NCBI GenBank assembly: GCA_020851455.1
Contig: JADZCT010000020.1
Location: forward strand, 289,364 to 353,363
Direction of reading: 5' to 3'
Source of the DNA: Gemmatimonadaceae bacterium
Lineage (GTDB): Bacteria > Gemmatimonadota > Gemmatimonadetes > Gemmatimonadales > Gemmatimonadaceae
DNA length: 64,000 bases
Shown here: positions 18,758 through 27,283 of the stretch, one piece after another
Numbering within the stretch: position 1 is the stretch's first letter
Layout of the letters: each line of letters begins with the position of its first letter
Program-made: the position numbers and the translations under genes
The notes under the pieces: model-generated
Databases searched by the model: none
What the model was told of the DNA's origin: nothing
Seen by the model: the letters and a program-made list of their open reading frames with translations, nothing else

Positions 18758-20113
18758 GTGACGGCGACAGAACCGACGCTTTCCATGCCTGCGTGCAAAC
18801 ACGTGCCGCGGCCATACACCGGCCCTTCGAGGGCCGAGGTGCTGGCGGCGCGCCAGCAGTACACCAACCCCGCGATCTTCACGATCTACAGGGATCCGTT
18901 GATGATCGTCGAAGGGCACATGCAGTATCTCTGGGACGAAACCGGCAGCCGGTACCTGGACTGCCTTGGCGGGATTGCGACCGTGGGCATAGGTCACGGG
19001 CATCCGGAATACGTGAAGCGGGTGAGCGACCAGCTTTCCTCGCTCGGCCATGCCACGACTATCTACCTCCATCCGAACTTCTCGATGCTGGCGAAGAAGC
19101 TGGCATCGAAGATGCCGGCTGGGCTGGAAGTCGCGTACTTCGTGAACAGCGGAACGGAGGCCAACGAGCTTGCGGTCGCGATGGCGCGGCTGCACACTGG
19201 CGCAAGCGACGTGATAACCGTGCGCCACGGGTATCATGGGGGCTCCGCGGCGGCGATGGGGCTCACGGGCTTGTCCACATGGAAGTACGCGATCGAGGGC
19301 GGTGGCCGGGTTCACCACGCAATCAACCCTGACCCCTATCGCTCGCCGTTCAGCGGAACGCCGGAAGAGGTCGCCAGCAAGGCGGCAGCCGACGTGCGCG
19401 ACATCATCCGGACGGCCACACCGGGAAAAATCGCTGCATTCATGTGCGAGCCGATCCAGGGGGCGGGCGGCGTCACCATGGGCGCGCCGAACTACCTGAA
19501 GGAAGCGTACGCGCACGCGCGCGCGGCCGGCGGGCTCTGCATTGCGGACGAGGTCCAGTCGGGCTTTGGCCGCACGGGCGAGCACTACTGGGGGTTCGAG
19601 CACTATGGAGTGGTGCCCGACATCGTGACTACGGCCAAGAGCCTTGGCAATGGCGCGCCGATCGCGGCGGTGACGACCCGGATGGAAATTGCAAGGTCGC
19701 TGGTCGGACACACGCACTTCAGCACGTTCGGCGGCAATCCTGTTTCGATGGCCGCGGGACTGGCGGTGATGGATATCATTGACGGAGAAGGCATGCAGGC
19801 GAACAGCAAGGCGCGGGGCGCGCAGTTCCGCGCCGGGTTCGAGAAGCTGTGCAGGTCGCACGCGCTGGTAGGCGACGTCCGCGGGATGGGGCTGATGATT
19901 GGTGTCGAGCTGGTGGCGGACCGCGCCACCCGCGAGCCGGCGAAACAGGCGACGAACGATTTCCTCGAAGCGACCCGGGAGATGGGCGTGCTGGTTGGAA
20001 AGGGCGGACTCGATGGCAACGTGATCCGAATCAAGCCGCCGATGTGCATTACCGCGGCTGACGTGGATTTCGCGCTCGATGTTTTCGGGCGGAGTCTCGC
20101 GGCGATAGCGTAA
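18758..20113 (+). CDS. class III PLP-dependent aminotransferase (AGXT2-like)
   Basis: The 451-residue fold-type I enzyme has the expected class III motifs: VNSGTEANELAVAMAR, the PLP-binding Asp in CIADEVQSGFGRTG, and the Schiff-base lysine Lys294 in VTTAKSLGNG. Overall wording resembles alanine-glyoxylate/beta-alanine-pyruvate aminotransferases (AGXT2 group), but the exact amino donor cannot be set from sequence alone. The GTG start is preceded by GGAGG about 9 nt upstream. The gene is followed by a strong hairpin terminator. Confidence 0.9.
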   Translation: MTATEPTLSMPACKHVPRPYTGPSRAEVLAARQQYTNPAIFTIYRDPLMIVEGHMQYLWDETGSRYLDCLGGIATVGIGHGHPEYVKRVSDQLSSLGHATTIYLHPNFSMLAKKLASKMPAGLEVAYFVNSGTEANELAVAMARLHTGASDVITVRHGYHGGSAAAMGLTGLSTWKYAIEGGGRVHHAINPDPYRSPFSGTPEEVASKAAADVRDIIRTATPGKIAAFMCEPIQGAGGVTMGAPNYLKEAYAHARAAGGLCIADEVQSGFGRTGEHYWGFEHYGVVPDIVTTAKSLGNGAPIAAVTTRMEIARSLVGHTHFSTFGGNPVSMAAGLAVMDIIDGEGMQANSKARGAQFRAGFEKLCRSHALVGDVRGMGLMIGVELVADRATREPAKQATNDFLEATREMGVLVGKGGLDGNVIRIKPPMCITAADVDFALDVFGRSLAAIA

Positions 20114-20142
20114 GGCCCGCCGGTTTCACCCCCGACAGGCGA

Positions 20143-20177
20143 GAAGCCCCCAGCCCGGACAACGGGCTGGGGGCTTC
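20143..20177. terminator. strong hairpin terminator between convergent aminotransferase and M14 genes
   Basis: A perfect 15-bp GC-rich stem (20143-20157 with 20163-20177) surrounds a 5-base loop. It lies 30 nt after the aminotransferase stop and 24 nt after the convergent M14 peptidase stop. Its position and symmetry indicate a bidirectional terminator; the T-tract is weak (GGTCCTT). Confidence 0.75.
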
Positions 20178-20200
20178 GGTCCTTCTGACGTCGCGCCGTG

Positions 20201-23107
20201 CTAAGGCGTCGTGGACTTCCCTGCGTCGAGGTCGTTCCAGTTCATGATGGCGTTGAAGCCCAGGATATACGTGCCTTGGGTCTGCCAGCGCCAGTACGGC
20301 CTGATCGCGAATGACACGACATGGCCATTGCCAATGGGCGTATCAACGAGCTGCGCGCGATTCGAAAGCGCAGCGCCGCCGGCGAGGCCGCCGGAGAGCA
20401 GCATCTGCGTCGTGTCGGACGGGAAGCGCATGATGACGCGCGGTGCTGCGCCCTGGCCGGCTCCGCCTCGCCCGCCACCGAACCCGCCGAACCCGCCGAA
20501 CCCGCCGCCCCGGCCGGCGCCGGGCTCGGGTGGCGGCGTGACCGTAACGCCACCGATCGTGATGGTCGAGACCGGCGGCGCACTTGCCATCGGCTGGGTG
20601 TTCTGCCCGAACCCGCCGCCGCCCCGGCCGCCGCCAAAGGCACCGGCTCCGCCGCCGCCAGTGCTCAGGACCGGTCCCTGGTTGAAGTACACGGCCATGT
20701 CGGGCGCGTTGAGGCCGTAAACCAGCGGGCTCTTGCGATCCGCGATCAGGCCGCGGAGGATCGTGCCGCGCGCGAAGAGCGCGGTCGGCTGTTCGACGGT
20801 GAGCCCGGGCGTGAGATTGTAGTCCGGGAAGAGCGTGGACGTGGCGCCCTCTGTGATGAGCGTGCCGCCGTCCTGCACGAACTTGTAAAGGTTCATCAGC
20901 CCCTGGACGCCCATGCCGCCACGGATGTCGTCGGTCGAATCAGGGAATCCGAGCGCCGGGAACTCCTTGGTGGACTTGTAGGGAATGGGCTTGGATCCAC
21001 CCGTCACGCCCGCCACTATTGACTGCGCCGTGCCGCTGACGTGCGGATAGATCACCACGTCATAGTTCTGGCGCAGGTTGGGCATGTTGGCGAGTTCCTT
21101 GTCGCCGGTGTAGGTGAACGGAATTCCATACGCCTCGAGCGACGCTCGCACCCACCCTTCGTCCTGCGTGCGGTTCCAGCTATGCAGGTAGAGGATGCGC
21201 GGGATGTCGAGGTCGTGCGTCTTCACCGTTGGCGCCGACGCGACTGCCCAGCCCGAGAGGCCGAGGTCCTTGAGGGCAGTGCCGATCCGGGCTGCGTCGG
21301 CATTCTGGATCACGATCGAGCCGGCGCGGAAGTTGTGCCCGGACACGCTGAAATCGTCTTCGGCGGCCGCCATCTTCACGTCCTTCAGCTTGTAGCGGAA
21401 CGCCGCGATGTTGTTGTCGCCGGAATGCTCGACGACGATCACCGATCCGCTGCCGCTGAGGCCGCCAGGCGCCGTGACAGGCCCCTTGAGCGCGGTCATC
21501 GGCTGGGTGAGGAGCGACTTGTCGCCGACGGGCTGGATCACGATGTCACGCATGTACTGGAACGTCCAGCCGGTGTCGTCGTACGGGCTCGGGTTGGCGG
21601 TCGAGAAGCGCTGGACTGCGAAGTACATATCGGCGACGGTGCGGAACGGCTGGTCGCCGCGAATGATGTAGTCGCCCTTCCTAACGCTGACGTTGCCGGC
21701 GGTGAAGTCGGCGTTTGCCGCGTGGAACTCGACGCCCTGCAGCATCAGTTCATTGACCGCATCCGCCGCGTCCGCCTTCCGGCGCTGCGTGGCAGGGATC
21801 ACCCATCCTACCGTCGGGCCGCTCCTGCCCTTGTCCACGGCCCGCTTGTTCTTCATCCAGTAGTTCTCGAGCCAGAACTCCCTGTTCTTGGCGACGTGCT
21901 GCAGCGCAAAGAGCAGCGCTGACTGCTGAATGTTGGTGTTGTTGCGCGGGCCCCACGGAATCGGCCCTATGGTCGGGTTCGGCCGGAACCACTCGCGGCT
22001 CTGGACGGTCATCACCGTGGACGTGTCGGGGCCGTAGCTCTGCACTTCGTAGAATCGGCCCATCGCGTTGTGGGTGTGGGCCATGAAGAACATGTAGTTC
22101 GGCGTCCACCCATCGTAGAAGCCGTACGTCCACACGCCGGGCACGCTGCGCTTGGTCATCTCGATCACGTCATTCTCAGCGAGCGTCCACCACTCATTCA
22201 CCGTGATGGCGTCAACCTGCTCGTTGTACGGGCCCGTGCCGGTGGATGCGTAGAGCAGCGTCTGCGCTTCGTGCAGGTCGTGCATGATCGGCGGATTCCA
22301 CTCGAGCTCGAACTTCTGCAGGTTCTTCGTGAGGGCGAGCATCTGCCCCATGCCGTCACGGTTGTTGTCGTGCTGGACGTACTTGCCCCAGTACATGAGC
22401 GGCAGCGTGCCGTCGCCCGGCGCGCGCAGCTTGTTGAAGTAGTAGTTGTCCACCATCTTGTCGCGCCCGTCGGGCTCGACCACCGGCGTGATCATCGTGA
22501 TCACGTTGTTCCGGATGTTCTGGATGAACGGGGTCTCTTCCACGACCAGCCGGTAAGCGAGCTCCATCAGCATCTGCGGGCCGCCGCGCTCGGGTGAGTG
22601 CATTCCGCTGAGCACCCAGTAGATCGGCTTGCCGGTCTTCTCGATGATCTGGCGCGCCTGCGCCTCGGTGGTCTTTCGCGGGTCCGTGAGCGCCACGGTG
22701 CGCTGCCTGTACTGCTCCAGGTTGCGGATCGTTTCCTCGTTGCCGATGACGATCACCGACATGTCGCGGCCTTCCTCGGTCTTGCCGATCGTCCAGTACC
22801 TGGCGCGCCCCGGCGCCGCCTTCGCGATCGCGGCGAGGTAGTCGTTCATCTTCCCGCTCTTGTCGAGCTCGCCCCATGCGCCCATGATGTGGCCGAAGAA
22901 CTTGAGCGGCGTGGGCACCGTGTTCGACGCGGGCAGATGATCAACGAGCTCCGTGGAGATGCGCGGATCGCGCAGAAACTGCTTGATCTGGCGTGTGTAC
23001 TCCTCGTCAATCTTCTGGCCCTGGGCTGCTGTAACGCCCGGAGTGGCCATGACCGCCGCTGCGACGGCGAGCGCGCCCAGCCGGGTCAGGTGGTGAAGCC
23101 GGAACAT
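20201..23107 (-). CDS. M14 family zinc metallocarboxypeptidase, secreted
   Basis: The 968-residue protein has a signal peptide (LGALAVAAAVMATPGVTAAQG). The peptidase domain occupies about residues 40-450, with the zinc-binding H-x-x-E pair in GMHSPERGG (His170, Glu173). The large C-terminal region includes a class I glutamine-amidotransferase-like or jelly-roll-like fold; I cannot assign it further. A long glycine-rich stretch (about residues 820-895) separates the last segment. Peptide substrates are likely and act outside the inner membrane. GGAGG lies 5 nt before the ATG, and a TATAAT box sits about 45 nt upstream. Such long M14 proteins with Gly-rich tails are, from memory, common in Gemmatimonadota. 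Confidence 0.88.
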   Translation of the reverse strand: MFRLHHLTRLGALAVAAAVMATPGVTAAQGQKIDEEYTRQIKQFLRDPRISTELVDHLPASNTVPTPLKFFGHIMGAWGELDKSGKMNDYLAAIAKAAPGRARYWTIGKTEEGRDMSVIVIGNEETIRNLEQYRQRTVALTDPRKTTEAQARQIIEKTGKPIYWVLSGMHSPERGGPQMLMELAYRLVVEETPFIQNIRNNVITMITPVVEPDGRDKMVDNYYFNKLRAPGDGTLPLMYWGKYVQHDNNRDGMGQMLALTKNLQKFELEWNPPIMHDLHEAQTLLYASTGTGPYNEQVDAITVNEWWTLAENDVIEMTKRSVPGVWTYGFYDGWTPNYMFFMAHTHNAMGRFYEVQSYGPDTSTVMTVQSREWFRPNPTIGPIPWGPRNNTNIQQSALLFALQHVAKNREFWLENYWMKNKRAVDKGRSGPTVGWVIPATQRRKADAADAVNELMLQGVEFHAANADFTAGNVSVRKGDYIIRGDQPFRTVADMYFAVQRFSTANPSPYDDTGWTFQYMRDIVIQPVGDKSLLTQPMTALKGPVTAPGGLSGSGSVIVVEHSGDNNIAAFRYKLKDVKMAAAEDDFSVSGHNFRAGSIVIQNADAARIGTALKDLGLSGWAVASAPTVKTHDLDIPRILYLHSWNRTQDEGWVRASLEAYGIPFTYTGDKELANMPNLRQNYDVVIYPHVSGTAQSIVAGVTGGSKPIPYKSTKEFPALGFPDSTDDIRGGMGVQGLMNLYKFVQDGGTLITEGATSTLFPDYNLTPGLTVEQPTALFARGTILRGLIADRKSPLVYGLNAPDMAVYFNQGPVLSTGGGGAGAFGGGRGGGGFGQNTQPMASAPPVSTITIGGVTVTPPPEPGAGRGGGFGGFGGFGGGRGGAGQGAAPRVIMRFPSDTTQMLLSGGLAGGAALSNRAQLVDTPIGNGHVVSFAIRPYWRWQTQGTYILGFNAIMNWNDLDAGKSTTP

Positions 23108-23151
23108 CGTGCCTCCTTCCGTGGTGAGGGAATTGCCGGCAAGGTACGCTG

Positions 23152-23157
23152 ATTATA
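23152..23157 (-). promoter_or_regulatory. candidate -10 box for the M14 peptidase gene
   Basis: A perfect TATAAT on the minus strand lies about 45 nt upstream of the M14 start, in the 113-bp divergent space shared with the methyltransferase gene. No convincing -35 element is seen 16-18 nt further upstream. Confidence 0.4.
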
Positions 23158-23220
23158 ACGCGCCAGGGCGCCAGTCCGCTTGCGGAACGTGGGCGATGCA
23201 CGGGAGCGGCAATACATTAT

Positions 23221-24312
23221 ATGCGCGTGATCAAGTACATCGGTTCAAAGAGAATCCTGGTTCCCCGCATCGTCGCTCTCGCGCAGGCGGCTGCCGCGCA
23301 CGGGCGGCCGGGCCGGCGCCGCTCGATCACGGCCTGCGACCTCTTCTGCGGGACCACGCGGGTGGCGCAGGGCCTGAAGCGCGCCGGGTTCCACGTCACC
23401 GCCAATGACACCGCGTGGTACGCCGAGATGCTTGCGACGGCCTACGTGGCAACGGACTCCAGGAAGGTGAGGCGCCGCGCGCTGGAGGCGAAGATCGCCC
23501 GCCTCAACGCGCTTCCGGGCCGCCGGGGGTATGCGACGCGCACGTTTTGCGAGGAGGCGCGGTACTTTCAGCCTGCGAACGGCCGCCGGATTGACGCCAT
23601 CCGCGCTGAGCTCGAGAACGTGGCCGACGGCCCCGCGGAGCGCGCGATCCTCCTTACCGCGCTGCTCGAAGCGGCCGATCGCGTGGACTCCACGACCGGG
23701 CTCCAGATGGCGTGCCTCAAGGCATGGGCGCCACGGTCATTCACCCGCCTGGAGCTGCGGCTTCCTGATCTCATCGCCGGGCGGGGCGCCGCAGTGCGAA
23801 TGGATGCCAACGCTCTGGCGCGGGCGATGGAGCCGGTTGACGTTGCTTACGCGGACCCGCCCTACAATCAGCATTCGTACCACTCCAACTACCACGCATG
23901 GGAGACTATCGTGCGGAACGATTCGCCCGAGGCCTACGGAGTAGCCCGCAAGCGTGCGGACTGCCGCACGACCCGGAGTGCGTACAACTCCCGCAAGCTC
24001 GCGTGGGATGCCTTGTCTGCCCTCGTGCACGACGTTCCCGCGCGGCACCTCATCGTCTCGTTCAACGACGAAGGGTTCTTCACGCGCGCGGCAATCACGC
24101 GCTTGCTTGCCGACGCAAAGGGGGAGGTTGCGACGATGCCGGTGGCGCACCGGCGGTACGTGGGCGCGCGGATCGGCATCTACAACCCGCGCGGCGAGAA
24201 GGTGGGGCGCGTGAGCCACGTGACGAACCACGAGTTCCTGTTCATTGCCGGCCCCGGGGCCCTGCAAATAGCCGATCAGGTTTCGGCAAGCTCAGGCGCG
24301 GCCCGCGGGTGA
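23221..24312 (+). CDS. D12-class N6-adenine DNA methyltransferase
   Basis: The protein has 363 residues. The opening IKYIGSKRILVPRIV is the D12 (Dam-like) N-terminal signature. CDLFCGTTRVAQGLKRAGF forms the SAM-binding motif, and DPPY (residues 212-215, in YADPPYNQHSY) is the catalytic motif IV. It transfers a methyl group from SAM to adenine in a specific DNA site; the site cannot be read from the sequence. No restriction endonuclease gene is adjacent. Instead a helicase-exonuclease gene starts 4 nt after the stop, so the two very likely form an operon. At 363 residues it is longer than typical Dam proteins (about 270-280). Confidence 0.88.
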   Translation: MRVIKYIGSKRILVPRIVALAQAAAAHGRPGRRRSITACDLFCGTTRVAQGLKRAGFHVTANDTAWYAEMLATAYVATDSRKVRRRALEAKIARLNALPGRRGYATRTFCEEARYFQPANGRRIDAIRAELENVADGPAERAILLTALLEAADRVDSTTGLQMACLKAWAPRSFTRLELRLPDLIAGRGAAVRMDANALARAMEPVDVAYADPPYNQHSYHSNYHAWETIVRNDSPEAYGVARKRADCRTTRSAYNSRKLAWDALSALVHDVPARHLIVSFNDEGFFTRAAITRLLADAKGEVATMPVAHRRYVGARIGIYNPRGEKVGRVSHVTNHEFLFIAGPGALQIADQVSASSGAARG

Positions 24313-24316
24313 GCCG

Positions 24317-27271
24317 ATGGGGATACCGCGTGAAGCCCGTGGCACGGGGGTGTGCCCGATGATGGGCACTTCACCGCCGCCGCCGGGCGGAGCATCGCCC
24401 TCACAACGGCGCGCAATCGAAGCGCCTGTCGGACCGCAGCTCGTGCTCGCGGGTCCCGGCGCAGGGAAAACGTTCTGCCTCATCGAGCGGATCGCGTATC
24501 TCGTGGAGCGGCACGGGTTCGAGCCGGCGCGCATCTGCGCGTTCACCTTCACGAACAAGGCCGCAGAGGAGATCGCGCAGCGGCTCGAGTCGCGGCTGGG
24601 GACGCGCGCCGGGCAGGTCAGGCGCGGCACCATCCATGCGTTCTGCGCGGACCTGCTGCGGGAGTTCGGCGCTGAAGCGGGCGTGCCACGCGCGTTTGGC
24701 ATCGCCGACGACGAGTATCAGCGGAGCGTGCTCCGCCGCATCGAAGGGCCGCGGCGTTGGCACGGTGCGGTGCTCAAGCGATTCTCCGCGTTCCGCTTCC
24801 GCGGTGAGGCGCTGTCACCCCGCGATCGCGCGCTGCTGGAGGACTACGAGCGGTTCCTTGACCAACGCGGCCTGCTGGATTTCGACACGCTGGTGCTCAA
24901 GGCCGCCGGGTTGCTCAACATGCCAGAGGTGGCGGGCACGATTCGCGCCCGCTGGGACGCCGTGCTCGTGGACGAGTTTCAGGACCTCAACCAGGTGCAG
25001 TATGAGGTAATCCGGGCGCTTGCCGCGGAGCACCGGCACCTGTTCGCGGTGGGCGATGATGAACAGTCCATCTATTCGTGGGCGGGCGCCGATCCGCGCG
25101 TCTTTCGCTCCTTCGTCAACGACTTCAAGCTCGCGGGAAAGGCCATCGCGCTGGGAGAGAACCATCGGTGTCCGCGGGCCGTCTTTGCCGCGGCACGGCG
25201 CCTGATGCGGGCGAACACGCCGATTTTCGAGGAGCGTACGCCGCCCGAGGCGCTGCGTGAGACCCCGTACCCGGTGCGCGCGATCAGCTTCTCCACGGAT
25301 GACGACGAAGCAGCGTGGCTGGTGGACGACCTCCGTTCCGACAGAGCCGCCTCGGGGCACGAGTGGGGTAGGGTGGGAATCCTCTACCGCAAGCACGAGA
25401 CCGGCGACAACCTGGAGTCGGCGCTCGTCGCCGCCGGCATTCCGTGCCGGCCCGGTCGGGGTCACGCGCTGTCGGACGATGCGGTCGTCGGGTACGTCAT
25501 CGCCGCGCTCAAGGCCATTGCGTATCCCGACGACGAGATACTGCGCAACGGCGTGCTTCACGCACTGCTGCACCGGACGGTGTACGACAGTGCGCTGACG
25601 GGGGCGGAACTGGCCGGCGTCACGCTGGCCAGCGAACTGGCGAGAACCGCCGCCAGGCTGCCGCGCGCCGACGATACGGCGCGCCAGATATGGCGCGCGT
25701 TGGCCGACCTCCGCAACCTGGACGCACTGCGCCGCGAGCACACCGCGCTCGCACCGCTCGTGCACGACCTGCTCTCGCGCCGCGTGGGGAGGGTTACATC
25801 GCTGCTCGCGGAGTGCCACGACGAACTCACGGATCCCGCTTGCCTGGCGGACGTGCGCGCGCTGGCGGCGCGCCTTCGCGAGGCGCGCCAGTCGAGGACC
25901 TTCGTGCACGTTCCTGCGCTGGGCGGCGCGGAAATCGGAATCCGGGGAATGCTGGTTGCACTCGGGATCAAGACGGCGCGAGGCGATGGAGGGAACCCCG
26001 GCGCCGTCGCGCTCAGCGCCGACGAGACCCCGTCGGTGGGCCCGGTGCTTGGCGTCTTCAAGGCGGCGCAACTGCTCGAGATGGAAGACCTCGCGGGGTC
26101 GTTCAACGACTTCACCGCCATTGACACCGAAACGACCGGCACGAACACTGCGAAGGCGGAGATCGTCGAGATTGCGGCCGTGCGCGTGCGGAACGGCCGC
26201 ATCGTGGACCAGTGGTCATCGCTCGTGAAGCCGGAAGGGCCGGTACCGGCGGAGGCGCAGGCCGTACACCACATCAGCGAGAGTGAGCTGACTTCGGCGC
26301 CCACCTTCGGCGAGGTATGGCCCGCGTTTCGCGCGTTCTGCGGGGAGGACATCGTCGTGGCGCACAACGGCTACGGCTTCGACTTCCCGCTGCTCCAGCG
26401 CCTTGCGGGCAAGATAGGCGCGGAGTGGGACCTCACCACATACGATTCGCTGCCTCTTGCGCGCGACCTGTTTCCGGGCAGCCGCCGACTGCCCGACCTC
26501 GCCCGGCAGTTCGGCATAGACCTCGATCGGGCGCATCGCGCGCTGGACGACACGGTCGCGCTCGCCCAGGTGATGCTTGCCCTGGCCGGCGCGCAGCAGG
26601 AGCGCGCGCGGAAGACTGCCCTGGGCGAGATGCTGGGTAACCTGGGTGTGGGGCTCGCGCTGTCGGATCCCGAGCGCCTTTCCGGCGAGGCGCTCATGCT
26701 GCGCGACCGGACGCGCGTGCATGCGCTGAGCCGGTACGGCGGCGCCCTCGACTGGTACGATGCCGAGCGCCGCGCGGACGACCCGCCGACGAGCTTCGTC
26801 ATACAGCAGCTTGGGGGCGAGGGCCGCATGGCGCAGATTCGTGCCACGAAGACCGCGAACGAGCGGTATCCAGCGGCCATGATGCGGCTGCGCCGCCTCA
26901 TGGCCGGGATCGAGGGCGCGTCACTCGATGTCCAGTTGGGAGCGTTTCTGGAACGGGCGGCGCTCTCGCAGCACGACGGCGGGGATGCGGACGCCGACCG
27001 CGTCAATCTTCTGACGCTGCACTCGACGAAGGGACTCGAGTTCTCGCGCGTGTACATCGTCGGCGTGGAGGACGCGGAGATGCCCGGGATGCGGCTGGGT
27101 AGGGAGCCCGGCGTACGTGAGATCGAGGAATCGCGCCGGCTGCTCTACGTAGGCATGACGCGGACGATTGACCGGCTTGTGCTGACCCGCTCGCAAGTGA
27201 GGGCGGGAAGAGCCACGGGCGGACACCGGTTCCTCGACGAAATGCAGCTGGTCCCGGAGGTGGTCGGCTGA
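24317..27271 (+). CDS. UvrD/Rep-type superfamily 1 helicase with embedded DEDDh 3'-5' exonuclease domain
   Basis: The 984-residue protein has the Walker A motif GPGAGKT at residues 46-52, TFTNKAAEE (motif Ia), DEFQD at 219-223 (motif II), and GDDEQSIYSWAGAD (motif III). Near the C-terminus are LLTLHSTKGLEF (about 896) and RRLLYVGMTR (about 940). Between the helicase halves, at about residues 598-760, sits a complete DnaQ/epsilon-like exonuclease. It has DTETTG (Asp603), HNGYGFDFPLL and HRALDD (His740, Asp745), so all DEDDh residues appear present. It should unwind DNA 3'-5' and degrade it. It probably shares a transcript with the upstream adenine methyltransferase (4-nt gap). The exonuclease appears to occupy or extend the 2B-domain position, an inference from motif order. 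Confidence 0.9.
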   Translation: MGIPREARGTGVCPMMGTSPPPPGGASPSQRRAIEAPVGPQLVLAGPGAGKTFCLIERIAYLVERHGFEPARICAFTFTNKAAEEIAQRLESRLGTRAGQVRRGTIHAFCADLLREFGAEAGVPRAFGIADDEYQRSVLRRIEGPRRWHGAVLKRFSAFRFRGEALSPRDRALLEDYERFLDQRGLLDFDTLVLKAAGLLNMPEVAGTIRARWDAVLVDEFQDLNQVQYEVIRALAAEHRHLFAVGDDEQSIYSWAGADPRVFRSFVNDFKLAGKAIALGENHRCPRAVFAAARRLMRANTPIFEERTPPEALRETPYPVRAISFSTDDDEAAWLVDDLRSDRAASGHEWGRVGILYRKHETGDNLESALVAAGIPCRPGRGHALSDDAVVGYVIAALKAIAYPDDEILRNGVLHALLHRTVYDSALTGAELAGVTLASELARTAARLPRADDTARQIWRALADLRNLDALRREHTALAPLVHDLLSRRVGRVTSLLAECHDELTDPACLADVRALAARLREARQSRTFVHVPALGGAEIGIRGMLVALGIKTARGDGGNPGAVALSADETPSVGPVLGVFKAAQLLEMEDLAGSFNDFTAIDTETTGTNTAKAEIVEIAAVRVRNGRIVDQWSSLVKPEGPVPAEAQAVHHISESELTSAPTFGEVWPAFRAFCGEDIVVAHNGYGFDFPLLQRLAGKIGAEWDLTTYDSLPLARDLFPGSRRLPDLARQFGIDLDRAHRALDDTVALAQVMLALAGAQQERARKTALGEMLGNLGVGLALSDPERLSGEALMLRDRTRVHALSRYGGALDWYDAERRADDPPTSFVIQQLGGEGRMAQIRATKTANERYPAAMMRLRRLMAGIEGASLDVQLGAFLERAALSQHDGGDADADRVNLLTLHSTKGLEFSRVYIVGVEDAEMPGMRLGREPGVREIEESRRLLYVGMTRTIDRLVLTRSQVRAGRATGGHRFLDEMQLVPEVVG

Positions 27272-27283
27272 GCGAGGTGCCGT

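Noticed and set aside
24317..27271. helicase-exonuclease read as two genes fused by a frameshift error
   Set aside because: The frame is continuous, the exonuclease is flanked by helicase motifs on both sides, and no start or stop signals occur at the domain borders.
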